The position numbers and the translations under genes were made by a program. From NCBI RefSeq assembly GCF_004360225.1, contig NZ_SNUA01000007.1, positions 186,001 through 250,000 of the forward strand: 64,000 nt of DNA, written 5' to 3'. Under the pieces are notes generated by a model, which was not told the origin of the DNA, searched no databases, and worked only from the letters and a program-made list of their open reading frames with translations. Positions 19,217 through 28,456 of the stretch are shown piece by piece. The number at the start of each line of letters is the position of its first letter. Position 1 is the first letter of the stretch. The DNA comes from Alcanivorax sp. 24 (GTDB taxonomy: Bacteria; Pseudomonadota; Gammaproteobacteria; Pseudomonadales; Alcanivoracaceae).

Positions 19217-21139
19217 TTACTGCGCCTTGCGCACCCGCAGGTACCACTCGGAAAGCAGCCGAACCTGTTTCTCGGTGTAGCCGCGATCCATCATCCGTTT
19301 GACGAAGTTGTCGTGTTTGCGGCGATCCTCTTCGCTGCCTTTCGGGTTGAAGGAAATGACCGGCAACAACTCTTCGGTATTGGAGAACATTTTCTTCTCG
19401 ATCACGTCACGGAGCTTCTGGTAGCTGAGCCAGCTCGGGTTGCGGCCACTGTTGTTGGCGCGCGCCCGCAATACGAAATTGACCACCTCGTTGCGGAAAT
19501 CCTTGGGATTGGAAATGCCCGCCGGCTTTTCGATTTTCTCCAGTTCCTCGTTGAGTGACTGGCGATCGAAGATTTCACCGGTATCCGGATCGCGGAATTC
19601 CTGATCCTGAATCCAGAAGTCGGCGTAAGTGACGTAGCGGTCGAAAATGTTCTGCCCGTATTCGGAGTAGGATTCCAGGTACGCGGTCTGGATTTCCTTG
19701 CCGATGAATTCCACGTAACGCGGAACCAGGTATTCCTTGATGAAACGATGGAACTGTTCCTGGCGCTCCTGAGGGAATTGCTCCTGCTCGATGCGCTGCT
19801 CGAGAACGTGAATCAAATGAACGGGGTTGGCGGCCACCTCGGAGTGATCGAAGTTGAAGACCTTGGAGAGAATCTTGAAGGCGAAGCGGGTGGACAGGCC
19901 GTCCATGCCTTCATCGACGCCGGCCATGTCCCGGTATTCCTGAATGGATTTGGCGCGTGGGTCCACGTCCTTCAGGTTTTCTCCATCATAGACACGTACC
20001 TTGGAATAAATGCTGGAGTTCTCCGGTTCGTTGATGCGGGTCAGCACCGAGAACTGGGCCAGCATATGCAACGTGTCCGGCGCGCATTGGGCATCGCGCA
20101 AACTGGAGTTGCGCAGCAACTTTTCGTAGATCATCTGCTCTTCGGTAACGCGCAGGCAGTATGGCACCTTGACGATATAGACACGGTCGATGAACGCTTC
20201 ATTGTTCTTGTTGTTTTTGAACGTGTGCCACTCGGCTTCGTTGGAGTGGGCCAGCACGATACCATCGAAGGGGATGGCGCCCATGTGCTCGGTACCGTTG
20301 TAATTGCCTTCCTGGGTGGCGGTGAGCAAAGGGTGCAGCACCTTGATGGGTGCCTTGAACATCTCGACGAATTCCATCAGGCCCTGATTGGCGCGGCACA
20401 GGCCGCCGGAGAAAGCGTAGGAGTCCGGATCGTCCTGGGAGAAATCCTCCAGTTTGCGGATGTCCACCTTGCCCACCAGGGCCGAGATGTCCTGGTTATT
20501 CTCATCGCCGGGTTCGGTTTTCGATATGGCGATCTGATCCAGTATTGACGGGTAGCATTTCACCACCCGGAACTGGCTGATGTCGCCGCCGTATTCGTGC
20601 AAACGCTTGACCGCCCAGGGCGACATGATGGTGCGTACGTAACGGCGCGGGATCCCGTACTCCTCTTCCAGAATGGGGCCATCCTCGTCGGCGTCGAACA
20701 CGGACAACGGCGACTCGTTCACCGGAGAGCCCTTGATGGCGTAGAACGGGACCTTCTGCATCAGGGCCTTGAGTTTCTCCGCCAGGGAGGATTTGCCACC
20801 ACCAACCGGGCCGAGCAGGTAGAGAATCTGTTTCTTTTCTTCCAGACCTTGAGCGGCATGTCGGAAGTAGCTGACGATATTCTCGATAACCTCTTCGAGG
20901 CCGTAGAACTCGTCGAAGGCGGGATAGCGACGGATGATTTTGTTGGAGAAGATCCGGGACAGTCGTGGATCCTTGGAAGTGTCCACCAGTTCAGGTTCAC
21001 CGATGGCCATGAGCATGCGCTCGGGAGCGCTGGCGTAAGCGCTGGGGTCGCTCTTGCAGAGCGCCAGATACTCCTCCAGGGACAACTCTTCCTGCTGAGT
21101 GGCGTCAAACCGGGCCTGATAATGGCTGATGATGCTCAT
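19217..21139 (-). CDS. prkA: PrkA family serine protein kinase (YeaG)
   Basis: 640-residue cytosolic AAA-plus/kinase protein. N-terminal AAA domain with Walker A LLGPVGGGKSSLAEKLK near 109-125, then the long PrkA-specific region including MDGLSTRFAFKILSKVFNFD and the C-terminal kinase-like domain. In E. coli YeaG acts with YeaH during nitrogen starvation and sustained stress. It heads prkA-yeaH-spoVR. The unusually A/T-rich stretch about 160-195 bp upstream probably contains its promoter, but no clear sigma-54 or sigma-70 pair is visible. Confidence 0.96.
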   Translation of the reverse strand: MSIISHYQARFDATQQEELSLEEYLALCKSDPSAYASAPERMLMAIGEPELVDTSKDPRLSRIFSNKIIRRYPAFDEFYGLEEVIENIVSYFRHAAQGLEEKKQILYLLGPVGGGKSSLAEKLKALMQKVPFYAIKGSPVNESPLSVFDADEDGPILEEEYGIPRRYVRTIMSPWAVKRLHEYGGDISQFRVVKCYPSILDQIAISKTEPGDENNQDISALVGKVDIRKLEDFSQDDPDSYAFSGGLCRANQGLMEFVEMFKAPIKVLHPLLTATQEGNYNGTEHMGAIPFDGIVLAHSNEAEWHTFKNNKNNEAFIDRVYIVKVPYCLRVTEEQMIYEKLLRNSSLRDAQCAPDTLHMLAQFSVLTRINEPENSSIYSKVRVYDGENLKDVDPRAKSIQEYRDMAGVDEGMDGLSTRFAFKILSKVFNFDHSEVAANPVHLIHVLEQRIEQEQFPQERQEQFHRFIKEYLVPRYVEFIGKEIQTAYLESYSEYGQNIFDRYVTYADFWIQDQEFRDPDTGEIFDRQSLNEELEKIEKPAGISNPKDFRNEVVNFVLRARANNSGRNPSWLSYQKLRDVIEKKMFSNTEELLPVISFNPKGSEEDRRKHDNFVKRMMDRGYTEKQVRLLSEWYLRVRKAQ

Positions 21140-21335
21140 TCCTCACTCCCTCCTGGCGGCGCTTGAATGTCAAGCCGTCACTTTCTACATGAAAATAAAC
21201 CCTTAACGAAATGAATGCGGCGCGAAGATCATGGAATCCCGTCACGGGATGTCGGTGACCGGCCTTGTCTTTAGCATGGCGCCAAAACGAACGCCAAGTC
21301 AAAGCCAGGCCGGCAAAAAAAAATCAATTTTTTTA

Positions 21336-21458
21336 AGGAACCTTTGAAAAATACCTCGTCATCCCGGGCCTGATCCGGGGTCTCCCTCTGGAGGGCGCGC
21401 CACTTCGCGGCGGGAGATGCCGGGTCGAGTCCGGCATGAGGTTTTTTAAGAGGTTCCC
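21336..21458. repeat. MITE-like repeat, CCGGGCTTGATCCGGG family, copy 1
   Basis: About 123 bp with imperfect terminal inverted repeats: the left end GGAACCTTTGAAAAATACCT, and the right end reads GGGAACCTCTTAAAAAACCT on the other strand. Just inside are TCATCCCGGGCCTGATCCGG and the matching GATGCCGGGTCGAGTCCGGC. Copies 2 and 3 are at 34253 and 40794. It fills most of the 390-bp prkA/apaH gap; the remaining 21140-21335 has A- and T-runs and a small GTCAC/GTGAC inverted repeat but no gene. Confidence 0.75.
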
Positions 21459-21530
21459 GAGCACCTTGATAAACCAGAGGCGGTGAACTTGGTCACCGCC
21501 GGGAGGGTGTGGGAATGGGGTTGCGGGCGA

Positions 21531-22343
21531 TCAGGCGCACTCGCAGGTGATGCGCTGCCCGTCTTCCAGGCGCAGGGCGGTGAGCCGCCCGCCCCATACG
21601 CAGCCTGTATCCAGGGGGACCACGTCGTTGGCGCTGGCACGGCCTCCCAGCGCGGCCCAGTGGCCAAACAGGACGCGGCGCCCAACGTGGCGCCGGCGAG
21701 GATGTTCAAACCAGGGCATATAGCCCTCGGGAGGCTGCTCGGCCTCGCCTTTGCTGCCCAGATCCAGGTCTCCGGCATCGTTGACGAAGCGCATGCGGGT
21801 GAAATGGTTGGTGATTACTCGCCACCGCTCCGGCCCTTGCAGGTCGTCACGCCAGCCCGCCGGTTCGTTGCCGTACATGTGGGCGAAAAAGGTGCGCGCC
21901 CGCTCGCCATCGGCGAGTACGGCGGTGATTTCCCCGGCTCGTTCATGGGCTTGTTCCAGGCTCCATAGCGGGGGCATGCCGGCGTGGGACATCACTGCGT
22001 TGAATTCGGGCAGGTCGATCAGCAGCGGTTGGCGCTGCAGCCAGTCCAGCAGGGTATGCCGGTCCTCGGCCTCGAGGATTGGCGTCAGGGTGTCCTTGCC
22101 CCTCGCACGGGCCTGGCCGTGGGCCACCGCGAGCAGGTGCAGGTCGTGATTGCCCAACACGGTGAGAACATTGTCTCGCAAATCGTGGAGGAGCCGCAGA
22201 GTGCCGAGTGAATCCGGGCCGCGATTGACCAGGTCCCCGGCCAACACAAGTTGATCACGGTCCGCGTTGAAGTGGAGCCGCTCCAGCAGGGCCTCGAAGG
22301 GGCCCAGGCAGCCCTGGATGTCGCCGATGGCGTAGGTGCTCAT
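21531..22343 (-). CDS. apaH: symmetrical diadenosine tetraphosphatase ApaH
   Basis: Hydrolyses Ap4A to two ADP and can remove nucleoside-tetraphosphate caps from RNA. 270 residues. The metallophosphatase motifs are in order: YAIGDIQGC near 4-12, LAGDLVNRGPDS near 34-45, TVLGNHDLHLL near 61-71, and MSHAGMPP near 116-123. Last gene of lptD-surA-pdxA-rsmA-apaG-apaH. A heptad tandem repeat lies in the gap that separates it from apaG. Confidence 0.96.
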   Translation of the reverse strand: MSTYAIGDIQGCLGPFEALLERLHFNADRDQLVLAGDLVNRGPDSLGTLRLLHDLRDNVLTVLGNHDLHLLAVAHGQARARGKDTLTPILEAEDRHTLLDWLQRQPLLIDLPEFNAVMSHAGMPPLWSLEQAHERAGEITAVLADGERARTFFAHMYGNEPAGWRDDLQGPERWRVITNHFTRMRFVNDAGDLDLGSKGEAEQPPEGYMPWFEHPRRRHVGRRVLFGHWAALGGRASANDVVPLDTGCVWGGRLTALRLEDGQRITCECA

Positions 22344-22480
22344 AGGAAGGCCTCCTGGAAGCCATGCCGGGCGCCAGACGCTGGTTGCCGGACGCTAAAA
22401 CCCGTGCCCGTGAGGATTGCGGTATGGATAACCGTTTTCAGTACTTGAGGGGAGTGGTGAGTTCGGTTTTTCATCATTGG

Positions 22481-22529
22481 CGTCCAGCGTCCAGCGTCCA
22501 GCGTCCAGCGTCCAGCGTCCAGCGTCCAG
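22481..22529. repeat. seven tandem copies of CGTCCAG
   Basis: Perfect 7-base tandem array of seven units beginning 5 bp past the apaG stop, inside the apaG-apaH operon gap of about 190 bp. Upstream of it are imperfect relatives (GGCGCCAGACGCTGG). Probably variable in length between strains. Confidence 0.9.
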
Positions 22530-22534
22530 CGCCG

Positions 22535-22924
22535 TCAATGCAAGGCCCGGTCGGCGGCCAGGGTGAAGGCCGGGATCGGCGCATTGAAGCAGGTGCCGTC
22601 CTCGGACAGCATCTGGTAGCTGCCACGCATGCTGCCCACGGCGGTTTCCAGGATGGCGCCGCTGGAATAGCGGAACTCCTGGCCCGGCGCCAGTTCCGGC
22701 TGCTGGCCGATAACGCCCTCGCCGTGAACTTCCTGTATGCGCTGGTCACCGTCGGTGATGATCCAGTGCCGGGTCAGCAGGCGCGCGCCGCGACTGCCAC
22801 GGTTGATGATGCGGATATGATAGGCGAACGCCCAGCGTTTCTGGTCGGCGTCGCTTTGTTCCGGCAGATACTCGCTTTCCGCGAACACCTCGATGCCGTG
22901 GGCATCGTTGTTACTGTCACTCAT
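22535..22924 (-). CDS. apaG: ApaG (DUF525) protein
   Basis: 129 residues, the standard length; beta-rich protein of the ApaG family, genetically linked to ApaH in cobalt resistance and Ap4A metabolism, molecular role not settled. Typical motifs are FAYHIRIINRGSRGARLLTR near 32-51, HWIITDGDQRIQEVHGEGVI near 53-72, and PGQEFRYSSGAILETAVGSM near 79-98. It lies between rsmA and apaH, the order found across Proteobacteria. Confidence 0.95.
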   Translation of the reverse strand: MSDSNNDAHGIEVFAESEYLPEQSDADQKRWAFAYHIRIINRGSRGARLLTRHWIITDGDQRIQEVHGEGVIGQQPELAPGQEFRYSSGAILETAVGSMRGSYQMLSEDGTCFNAPIPAFTLAADRALH

Positions 22925-22972
22925 GATTCCCTCTCGCGGGGTCGGAGCCCCGGCGGGCGGTATTCCCCGCCG

Positions 22973-23746
22973 TCAGCCGGTGGCGTTGGCCAGCGCGACG
23001 TAATCCGCCACCGAAAGATGATCGGGGCGCAGGCCAGGGTCGATGCCCAAGGCATCGAAAGTGTCCGGTTCCACCAGAGTCTTCAGCGCATTGCGCACCG
23101 CCTTGCGGCGTTGGGTGAAGGCCTGGTTGACCAGTTTGCCAAGATGGACCGGGTCCCGGGCCGGCCAGGGCGCGGTGGTGTGCGGAGTCAATCTGACCAC
23201 GGCGGAGTCCACCTTGGGCGGTGGCTGGAACGCGCCCGGGGGCACGAAGAACAGATAATCCGCCTGACAGTGGTATTGCACCATCACCGACAGCCGGCCG
23301 TAATCACTGGTGCCGGGGGCCGCGGTGAGCCGGTCCACCACCTCTTTTTGCAACATGAATGTCATGTCGCTGATGATTTCCGCCTGCTCCAGCAAGTGGA
23401 AGATCAAGGGAGTTGAAATATTGTACGGCAAATTGCCCACCACCCGCAGCTTGAGGGCGCCGGCCAGGGGGCGAAAGTCGAAACGCAGGGCATCCGCCTG
23501 ATGGATGGTCAGGCGTTCCTCGGGTACCGCCTCGCGCAGCAGGTGGATCAGATCCCGGTCCAACTCCACCACGTCCAGGTGCGCCACCTGCTCCAGTAGT
23601 GGATAGGTGAGCGCGCCGCGTCCGGGGCCGATTTCCACCAGCTTCTGGCCGGCGATCGGGGCCACTGTGCGGACCAGGCGATCAATAATGCCCGGGTCAT
23701 GCAGAAAGTGCTGCCCGAAGCGTTTGCGGGCGCGATGTTCGGTCAT
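22973..23746 (-). CDS. rsmA: 16S rRNA dimethyladenosine transferase RsmA (KsgA)
   Basis: SAM-dependent methyltransferase that dimethylates A1518 and A1519 of 16S rRNA late in 30S assembly. 257 residues. KRFGQHFLHDPGII near 8-21, the SAM-binding VEIGPGRGALTYPLL near 37-51 and the catalytic NLPYNIS near 104-110 are all present. Its ATG overlaps the pdxA stop (ATGA), indicating coupled translation. Confidence 0.97.
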   Translation of the reverse strand: MTEHRARKRFGQHFLHDPGIIDRLVRTVAPIAGQKLVEIGPGRGALTYPLLEQVAHLDVVELDRDLIHLLREAVPEERLTIHQADALRFDFRPLAGALKLRVVGNLPYNISTPLIFHLLEQAEIISDMTFMLQKEVVDRLTAAPGTSDYGRLSVMVQYHCQADYLFFVPPGAFQPPPKVDSAVVRLTPHTTAPWPARDPVHLGKLVNQAFTQRRKAVRNALKTLVEPDTFDALGIDPGLRPDHLSVADYVALANATG

Positions 23747-24720
23747 GAGGAACGTTTCTCCACCAGTTCCAGAGCCAGGTCGATGGCGGCGTGCAAGCTG
23801 CCGGCCCGGATACGTCCGCTGCCGGCCAGATCGAAGGCGGTGCCGTGGTCCACCGACGTGCGGATGAACGGCAACCCCAGGGTGATGTTCACGGCTTCGC
23901 CGAAGCCGGCGTATTTGAGCACCGGCAGGCCCTGGTCATGGTACATGGCCAGCACCGCGTCGTGTTGCGCCAGCAATGCCGGCTGGAAGGCGGTGTCGGC
24001 CGGCACCGGGCCGGTGAGGCTCAGGCCCTGCTGGCGCAGGCGCGTCAGCGCCGGCTCGATGATCTCGATTTCTTCCCGTCCCAGGTGGCCGCCTTCACCG
24101 GCGTGAGGGTTCAGCCCCAGGACCAGGATGCGCGGCGAATCGATGGCGAATTTGTCGCGCAGGTCCTGGCACAGGATGTGCAGAGTGGTTTCCAGTGATG
24201 GACCGGTGATCGCCTCCGCCACCCGGGACAGGGGCAAATGGGTGGTGGCCAGGGCAACGCGCAGGGTTTTCGCGGTCAGCATCATCACGACCTGTTTCAC
24301 GCCAGCCTGCTCGGCGAAGAACTCGGTGTGTCCGGTAAACGCCGGATCGGCGCCTTCACGGATGATGCTTTTGGCCACTGGTGCCGTGACCAGGGCGGAG
24401 AACTGGCCTTCCAGGCAACCCCGGGCGGCCCGCCCGAGCATTGTCAGGGTGCCGGAGGCGGTGGCCGGGTCCGGTTGGCCGGCGGTCACGGGGGCGCCGG
24501 CGGGGCAGTGCCAAAGCGCCGGGCTGGCGGGTGGGGCGTCGCCAGGTTGCCATTGTGGCCAGGTGGCCTGCAAACCCAGCGACCGGGCGCGATCGTGCAA
24601 CACCCGCCGATCCGCCAGCACTACCAGGGCGGTGTCGGGATAGCGGCGCGGCAGATCCAGCATCAGATCCGGGCCGATACCCGCCGGGTCGCCGCTGGTG
24701 ATGACGATCGGCGCGGTCAT
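23743..24720 (-). CDS. pdxA: 4-hydroxythreonine-4-phosphate dehydrogenase PdxA
   Basis: NAD-dependent oxidation and decarboxylation of 4-phosphohydroxythreonine in pyridoxal phosphate synthesis. 325 residues from the ATG at 24720 (MTAPIVITSGDPAGIGPDLM), which overlaps the surA stop; a longer frame runs back through surA and is not used. TGHTEFFAEQAG near 137, GLNPHAGEGGHLGREE near 196 and MYHDQGLPVLKYAGF near 260 carry the metal-binding His residues. It lies between surA and rsmA. Confidence 0.96.
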   Translation of the reverse strand: MTAPIVITSGDPAGIGPDLMLDLPRRYPDTALVVLADRRVLHDRARSLGLQATWPQWQPGDAPPASPALWHCPAGAPVTAGQPDPATASGTLTMLGRAARGCLEGQFSALVTAPVAKSIIREGADPAFTGHTEFFAEQAGVKQVVMMLTAKTLRVALATTHLPLSRVAEAITGPSLETTLHILCQDLRDKFAIDSPRILVLGLNPHAGEGGHLGREEIEIIEPALTRLRQQGLSLTGPVPADTAFQPALLAQHDAVLAMYHDQGLPVLKYAGFGEAVNITLGLPFIRTSVDHGTAFDLAGSGRIRAGSLHAAIDLALELVEKRSS

Positions 24721-26015
24721 TGATCCAGTCGGATATCGACGTAGGCTTCCGCCCGCTTTTCCTGCAGCCAGGTTTGCAGTTCCTCGTCGAACCGTTGTTT
24801 TTGCAGAGCCTGGCGGGCGCGCATCTTGCGGAATTCGTCGCTCATGTCCGCCTCTCGTTGTTCCTCCACCAGCAGGAAATGGTAGCCGAACTGGGTTTGG
24901 AACACCGGGGACACCCGGCCCACCGGGGTGGATTCCATCATTTGCTCGAATTCCGGCACCATCTGGCCAGGCGTGACCCATCCCAGCTCACCGCCCTGAT
25001 TGCGGCTGCCGGGGTCATCGGAATGCTCGCGGGCCACATCGGCCAGGCTGACACTGCCGCTGACCACCTGTTGATGGAGGCGCCGGGCTTCGGCCCGAGC
25101 CTGATTGTCGGTGGTCAGAGCGTCGGATTGAACCAGCACATGCCGTACCCGGTACTGGGTAACCACGTGCTCGCCCCCGCCGCCACGACGTTCGATCATT
25201 TTGAGGATGTGAAAACCGGCTCCGGAGCGCAGCGGCTCGGAAATATCGCCGGATTGCATATCAATGGCGGTCTCGGCGAAGAGGGTTGGCCACTGGGCCG
25301 CCGGCCGCCATCCCAGATCGCCGCCTTCCAGTGCTTGCGGGCCGTCCGACTGTTCCACCGCGGTTTCGGCGAAGTCCGCGCCGCCGCGCAGACGCTGAAC
25401 GATGCCGTCGGCTTTGTTCCGGGCCTGTTCGATCTGATCCGGAGACGCGCCGCTGGGCACTTGCACCAGAATATGGCCAAGATGGAAGTCGGCGGCGAAC
25501 ATGCGCCGGCCCAGGTCGGAGCTGAGGAAGCGGTCCACTTCCCGGTCAGTGACACGCACCCGGGAGGAAACGGAGCGCTGCTGCAGGCGGGAAATGACCA
25601 TGTCGTTGCGCACTTGCTCGCGGAACTCGGCCCAGGAGTAGCCGTCGGCGCGGACCGCGCTGGCGAACTGCTCCAGATCCATGTTGTTCTGCCCGGCGAT
25701 GCCGGTCAGCGCCTGGTTGAGACTGCCGTCATCCACGCGGATACCACCGCGCTCCGCCAGTTGCAGTTGAATGCGCTCGATGATCATGCGATCGAGTACT
25801 TGCTCGCGAAGCACCTGGGCTGGAGGCAGAGGGCGGTTGTCCGCCTCGAACTGACCAACAATGCCGGCAACCCGGGACTGCAACTCACTTTCCATGATGG
25901 CGCCGTCGTTGACCACCGCGACGATGCGGTCAAGGATCCGCACCTGAGCCTGGGCATGGACCGCCAGGCCCAGACACAGACAGAAGGTCAGTAACGTCGA
26001 CAAAACCCTATTCAT
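24717..26015 (-). CDS. surA: periplasmic chaperone/peptidyl-prolyl isomerase SurA
   Basis: Periplasmic chaperone for outer-membrane beta-barrel proteins, including LptD encoded next to it. 432 residues from the ATG at 26015 (MNRVLSTLLTFCLCLGLAVH), with an AGGAGAG ribosome site and a clear signal peptide ending near AQA. Two parvulin domains are visible: HLGHILVQVPSGAS near 175 and YRVRHVLVQSDALT near 285, each followed by the GGDLGW or GGELGW motif. Its start overlaps the lptD stop by 8 bp. Confidence 0.96.
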   Translation of the reverse strand: MNRVLSTLLTFCLCLGLAVHAQAQVRILDRIVAVVNDGAIMESELQSRVAGIVGQFEADNRPLPPAQVLREQVLDRMIIERIQLQLAERGGIRVDDGSLNQALTGIAGQNNMDLEQFASAVRADGYSWAEFREQVRNDMVISRLQQRSVSSRVRVTDREVDRFLSSDLGRRMFAADFHLGHILVQVPSGASPDQIEQARNKADGIVQRLRGGADFAETAVEQSDGPQALEGGDLGWRPAAQWPTLFAETAIDMQSGDISEPLRSGAGFHILKMIERRGGGGEHVVTQYRVRHVLVQSDALTTDNQARAEARRLHQQVVSGSVSLADVAREHSDDPGSRNQGGELGWVTPGQMVPEFEQMMESTPVGRVSPVFQTQFGYHFLLVEEQREADMSDEFRKMRARQALQKQRFDEELQTWLQEKRAEAYVDIRLDQ

Positions 26016-28281
26016 ATTCTCTCCTGTATCCGGAAATGCTGCGCTCCAACAGCGAGTCCACTCGCCCGCCAAAGCCGCCCAGTCCGGTCATTTCAATCTG
26101 CAACATCACGGTGGAGTCCGGTTCGAGGGTGCCGTCCCCATCATCGTCATAGAGTTCCCGCTGGCTCACCAGTCGTACCCGCCAGCAGCAGTTTCGGTAT
26201 TCCGCGCCCGCCAGGGTTTCCTGGGTGCGATGGTTTTCAACGTCGTACATCCAGCGGCCGATCAGCCGCCAGTTGCGATGGACAGGCCAGATCGCCGCCA
26301 CCTCTGACTGCCGCAGATTATCCTCCGGGCGGTCGTGGAAGCCCAGATTGAAAATCCGCCGCTCGCGGTCGTTGTAGCCGAGCCGCAGGGTGGAGCGCTG
26401 CCGCTGGCCGCCGGAGGTATCCCACTGGCCTTCGGAATAGAGGTACCAATCGCGGCCAAAGTTCCATCGCATGTCGGCCACCGCCGGCGTCTGGTCGGTG
26501 GTGTCTTCCCCGGCACCGTCCAGTTGCACTCTGCGGTCGTCCAGGTAATAGCCCTGGCCGACGCGCAGACGCAGTTGCTCGCGGCCATCGTCGTCGCGCA
26601 GGAAACGGCTGGTCAAGCCCACCGCGATCTTCTCTTCATCACCGATGCGGTCATAACCGATGTAGCGGTTTTCCCGGAACAGGGTGTTGTAGGAGAAGGT
26701 CAGTTCGCCGGCATCGAAATCCGGCAGATCGTCCTGGTTCTCGTAGGCGACCTTGTTGATGAACACCCGGGGTTCCAGGGTCTGGGTATAGCCACGGCCG
26801 AACAGGTTGGTGGAACGCTCGAAGAACATGCCGGCGTCGAGGCTGGCGCCCCAGGTGTTGAGGGAAGGTTCGCTGCCGCTGGGACCGCCATCATCCAGTT
26901 GATAGCGGGTGTGGTACAGGCGTGCTCTGGGCTCGACGTAACCCCAGCTGTTCTCCATCCGGGCGGACAGCGCCGGTTGCGCGTGCATGCGCACTCCGGT
27001 GGGGTTGTTGCTGGTGTCCTTGTCGCTGCGGTCGAAAGCGGTGACGTCACTGAGCCATAACATCCGCAGCGGGCCGACCAGATGCGGGCTGCCGGTCAGC
27101 TGCAGCTGTGGCAGCCGGCGATAGGGGTGAAGATCATCCGCCAGCGTCGGGTCGATGGTTTGCCAGGCCTGGAGCCGGCCCAGCGCTTGCCAGGTGCGGC
27201 CGTAGTAGCGCAGCTCCCCAACCCGTGGCAGGTGGGTCTGGGAACTCACCTGCAAGCCGGTATCCAGATCCTTGAAGTAGAAGTCGTCGGACACGTAATT
27301 CATGTCCACGTGCAGGCCCCAACGGCCGATGGAGCCGTCGTGGCGCCAGGCCGCCAACTCACGGTCCTGGTCGTCGAACTCCCGGTCCTGGAACAGCACA
27401 CCGTAGCTGACCTGCCCCTGGCCATAGCGGCTCAGGTAGCGAAACTCGATTTCCAGGCCGGCGCCACGGCCGTCCACATAACGCGGGGCGACGGTGGCGT
27501 CCATCTGCGGGTGCAGGTTCAGGTAGATCGGCTGGGAGAAGTCCAGGCCGCCGTTGTCGCTGGTGCTGATGGTGGGAAACAGCAACCCCGACTTGCGCCG
27601 GTCATCGATGGGGAAGGTGATCCAGGGCAGATAGAACAGCGGTACGTCTCTTACTCGCAACACCACGTTGCGCGCCTCGCCCCAGCCCTTGTCCCGGTCC
27701 AGCAGGATCTGCTCGCCGGAGAGACGCCAGCTGTTGGAGCCGGGCGGGCAGGTGGTATAGGTGCCGTTGAACACCGAGGTCAGGTTGCTGACCTGATCAA
27801 TATACTCGGCGGAGCCGTGAGCGCCGGGGCCGAACAGGGAATAGCGGGCATTGCCCAGGCTGACCTGACGGCTGCTGGTCTGGCCGCTCATGGAATCGGC
27901 GAGAAAGGTGAATTGGTTGGACTCCAGACGCAACGGGGTGTCCACTTCGAATTTGCCGCTGCTGCGGTCGAACAAAGCGGAATTGGTGACCACCCGGGAA
28001 CCGGGCTGCTCGATCAGGACGTCGCCGCTCATTTCGATCAGGCCGTCCTCGGACGCGCTGGTTTGATCGGCGGTGATGATGGTGTCGCTGGTCTCCGCCC
28101 GTGGGCCGACCCGGGGATTGTAATAAATACCGCCGCACCACACCGGAATGGGGCGCTGCAGCACCTCGGGAAGCTCGTTCATTGCCTCACGGTCAACCCA
28201 GTTCAGATCGTCCTTGGCTGCCGCGGTGCTGGCGAACCCCAGTACCAGGCAGGAAAACATCAGTCGTGAGTGCAGTGGCAT
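26008..28281 (-). CDS. lptD: LPS-assembly outer membrane protein LptD
   Basis: Outer-membrane barrel that inserts lipopolysaccharide into the outer leaflet together with LptE. 757 residues: signal peptide ending near STAAAKD, an OstA periplasmic domain (ITADQTSASEDGLIEMSGDV near 69-88), then a long beta-rich barrel. Only a few Cys are present: CGGIYYN near the N-terminus, TCPPGSNSW, and a pair (NCCWR) near the C-terminus. This is consistent with the inter-domain disulfides LptD needs. It heads lptD-surA-pdxA-rsmA-apaG-apaH, divergent from amgK. Confidence 0.95.
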   Translation of the reverse strand: MPLHSRLMFSCLVLGFASTAAAKDDLNWVDREAMNELPEVLQRPIPVWCGGIYYNPRVGPRAETSDTIITADQTSASEDGLIEMSGDVLIEQPGSRVVTNSALFDRSSGKFEVDTPLRLESNQFTFLADSMSGQTSSRQVSLGNARYSLFGPGAHGSAEYIDQVSNLTSVFNGTYTTCPPGSNSWRLSGEQILLDRDKGWGEARNVVLRVRDVPLFYLPWITFPIDDRRKSGLLFPTISTSDNGGLDFSQPIYLNLHPQMDATVAPRYVDGRGAGLEIEFRYLSRYGQGQVSYGVLFQDREFDDQDRELAAWRHDGSIGRWGLHVDMNYVSDDFYFKDLDTGLQVSSQTHLPRVGELRYYGRTWQALGRLQAWQTIDPTLADDLHPYRRLPQLQLTGSPHLVGPLRMLWLSDVTAFDRSDKDTSNNPTGVRMHAQPALSARMENSWGYVEPRARLYHTRYQLDDGGPSGSEPSLNTWGASLDAGMFFERSTNLFGRGYTQTLEPRVFINKVAYENQDDLPDFDAGELTFSYNTLFRENRYIGYDRIGDEEKIAVGLTSRFLRDDDGREQLRLRVGQGYYLDDRRVQLDGAGEDTTDQTPAVADMRWNFGRDWYLYSEGQWDTSGGQRQRSTLRLGYNDRERRIFNLGFHDRPEDNLRQSEVAAIWPVHRNWRLIGRWMYDVENHRTQETLAGAEYRNCCWRVRLVSQRELYDDDGDGTLEPDSTVMLQIEMTGLGGFGGRVDSLLERSISGYRREYE

Positions 28282-28456
28282 CGGCTGCTCAGAACAGGTA
28301 AAAAGGCCGTCTTAAACCGCTGGACGCCCCCGTTGGCCGGGATTTGTCCCGGTGTTTCCCGATGCCGGCGCTCGGGGCGGGGCCACCTCGGGGCAGGAAA
28401 CAGGGCGACACGGTAGTCTTCGTCAATCGCCGCAGTGTAAACGAATGGGATGGGCA

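Noticed and set aside
24720-25994. 424-codon frame opposite surA
   Set aside because: surA has signal peptide and both parvulin domains; the opposite frame is an artefact.
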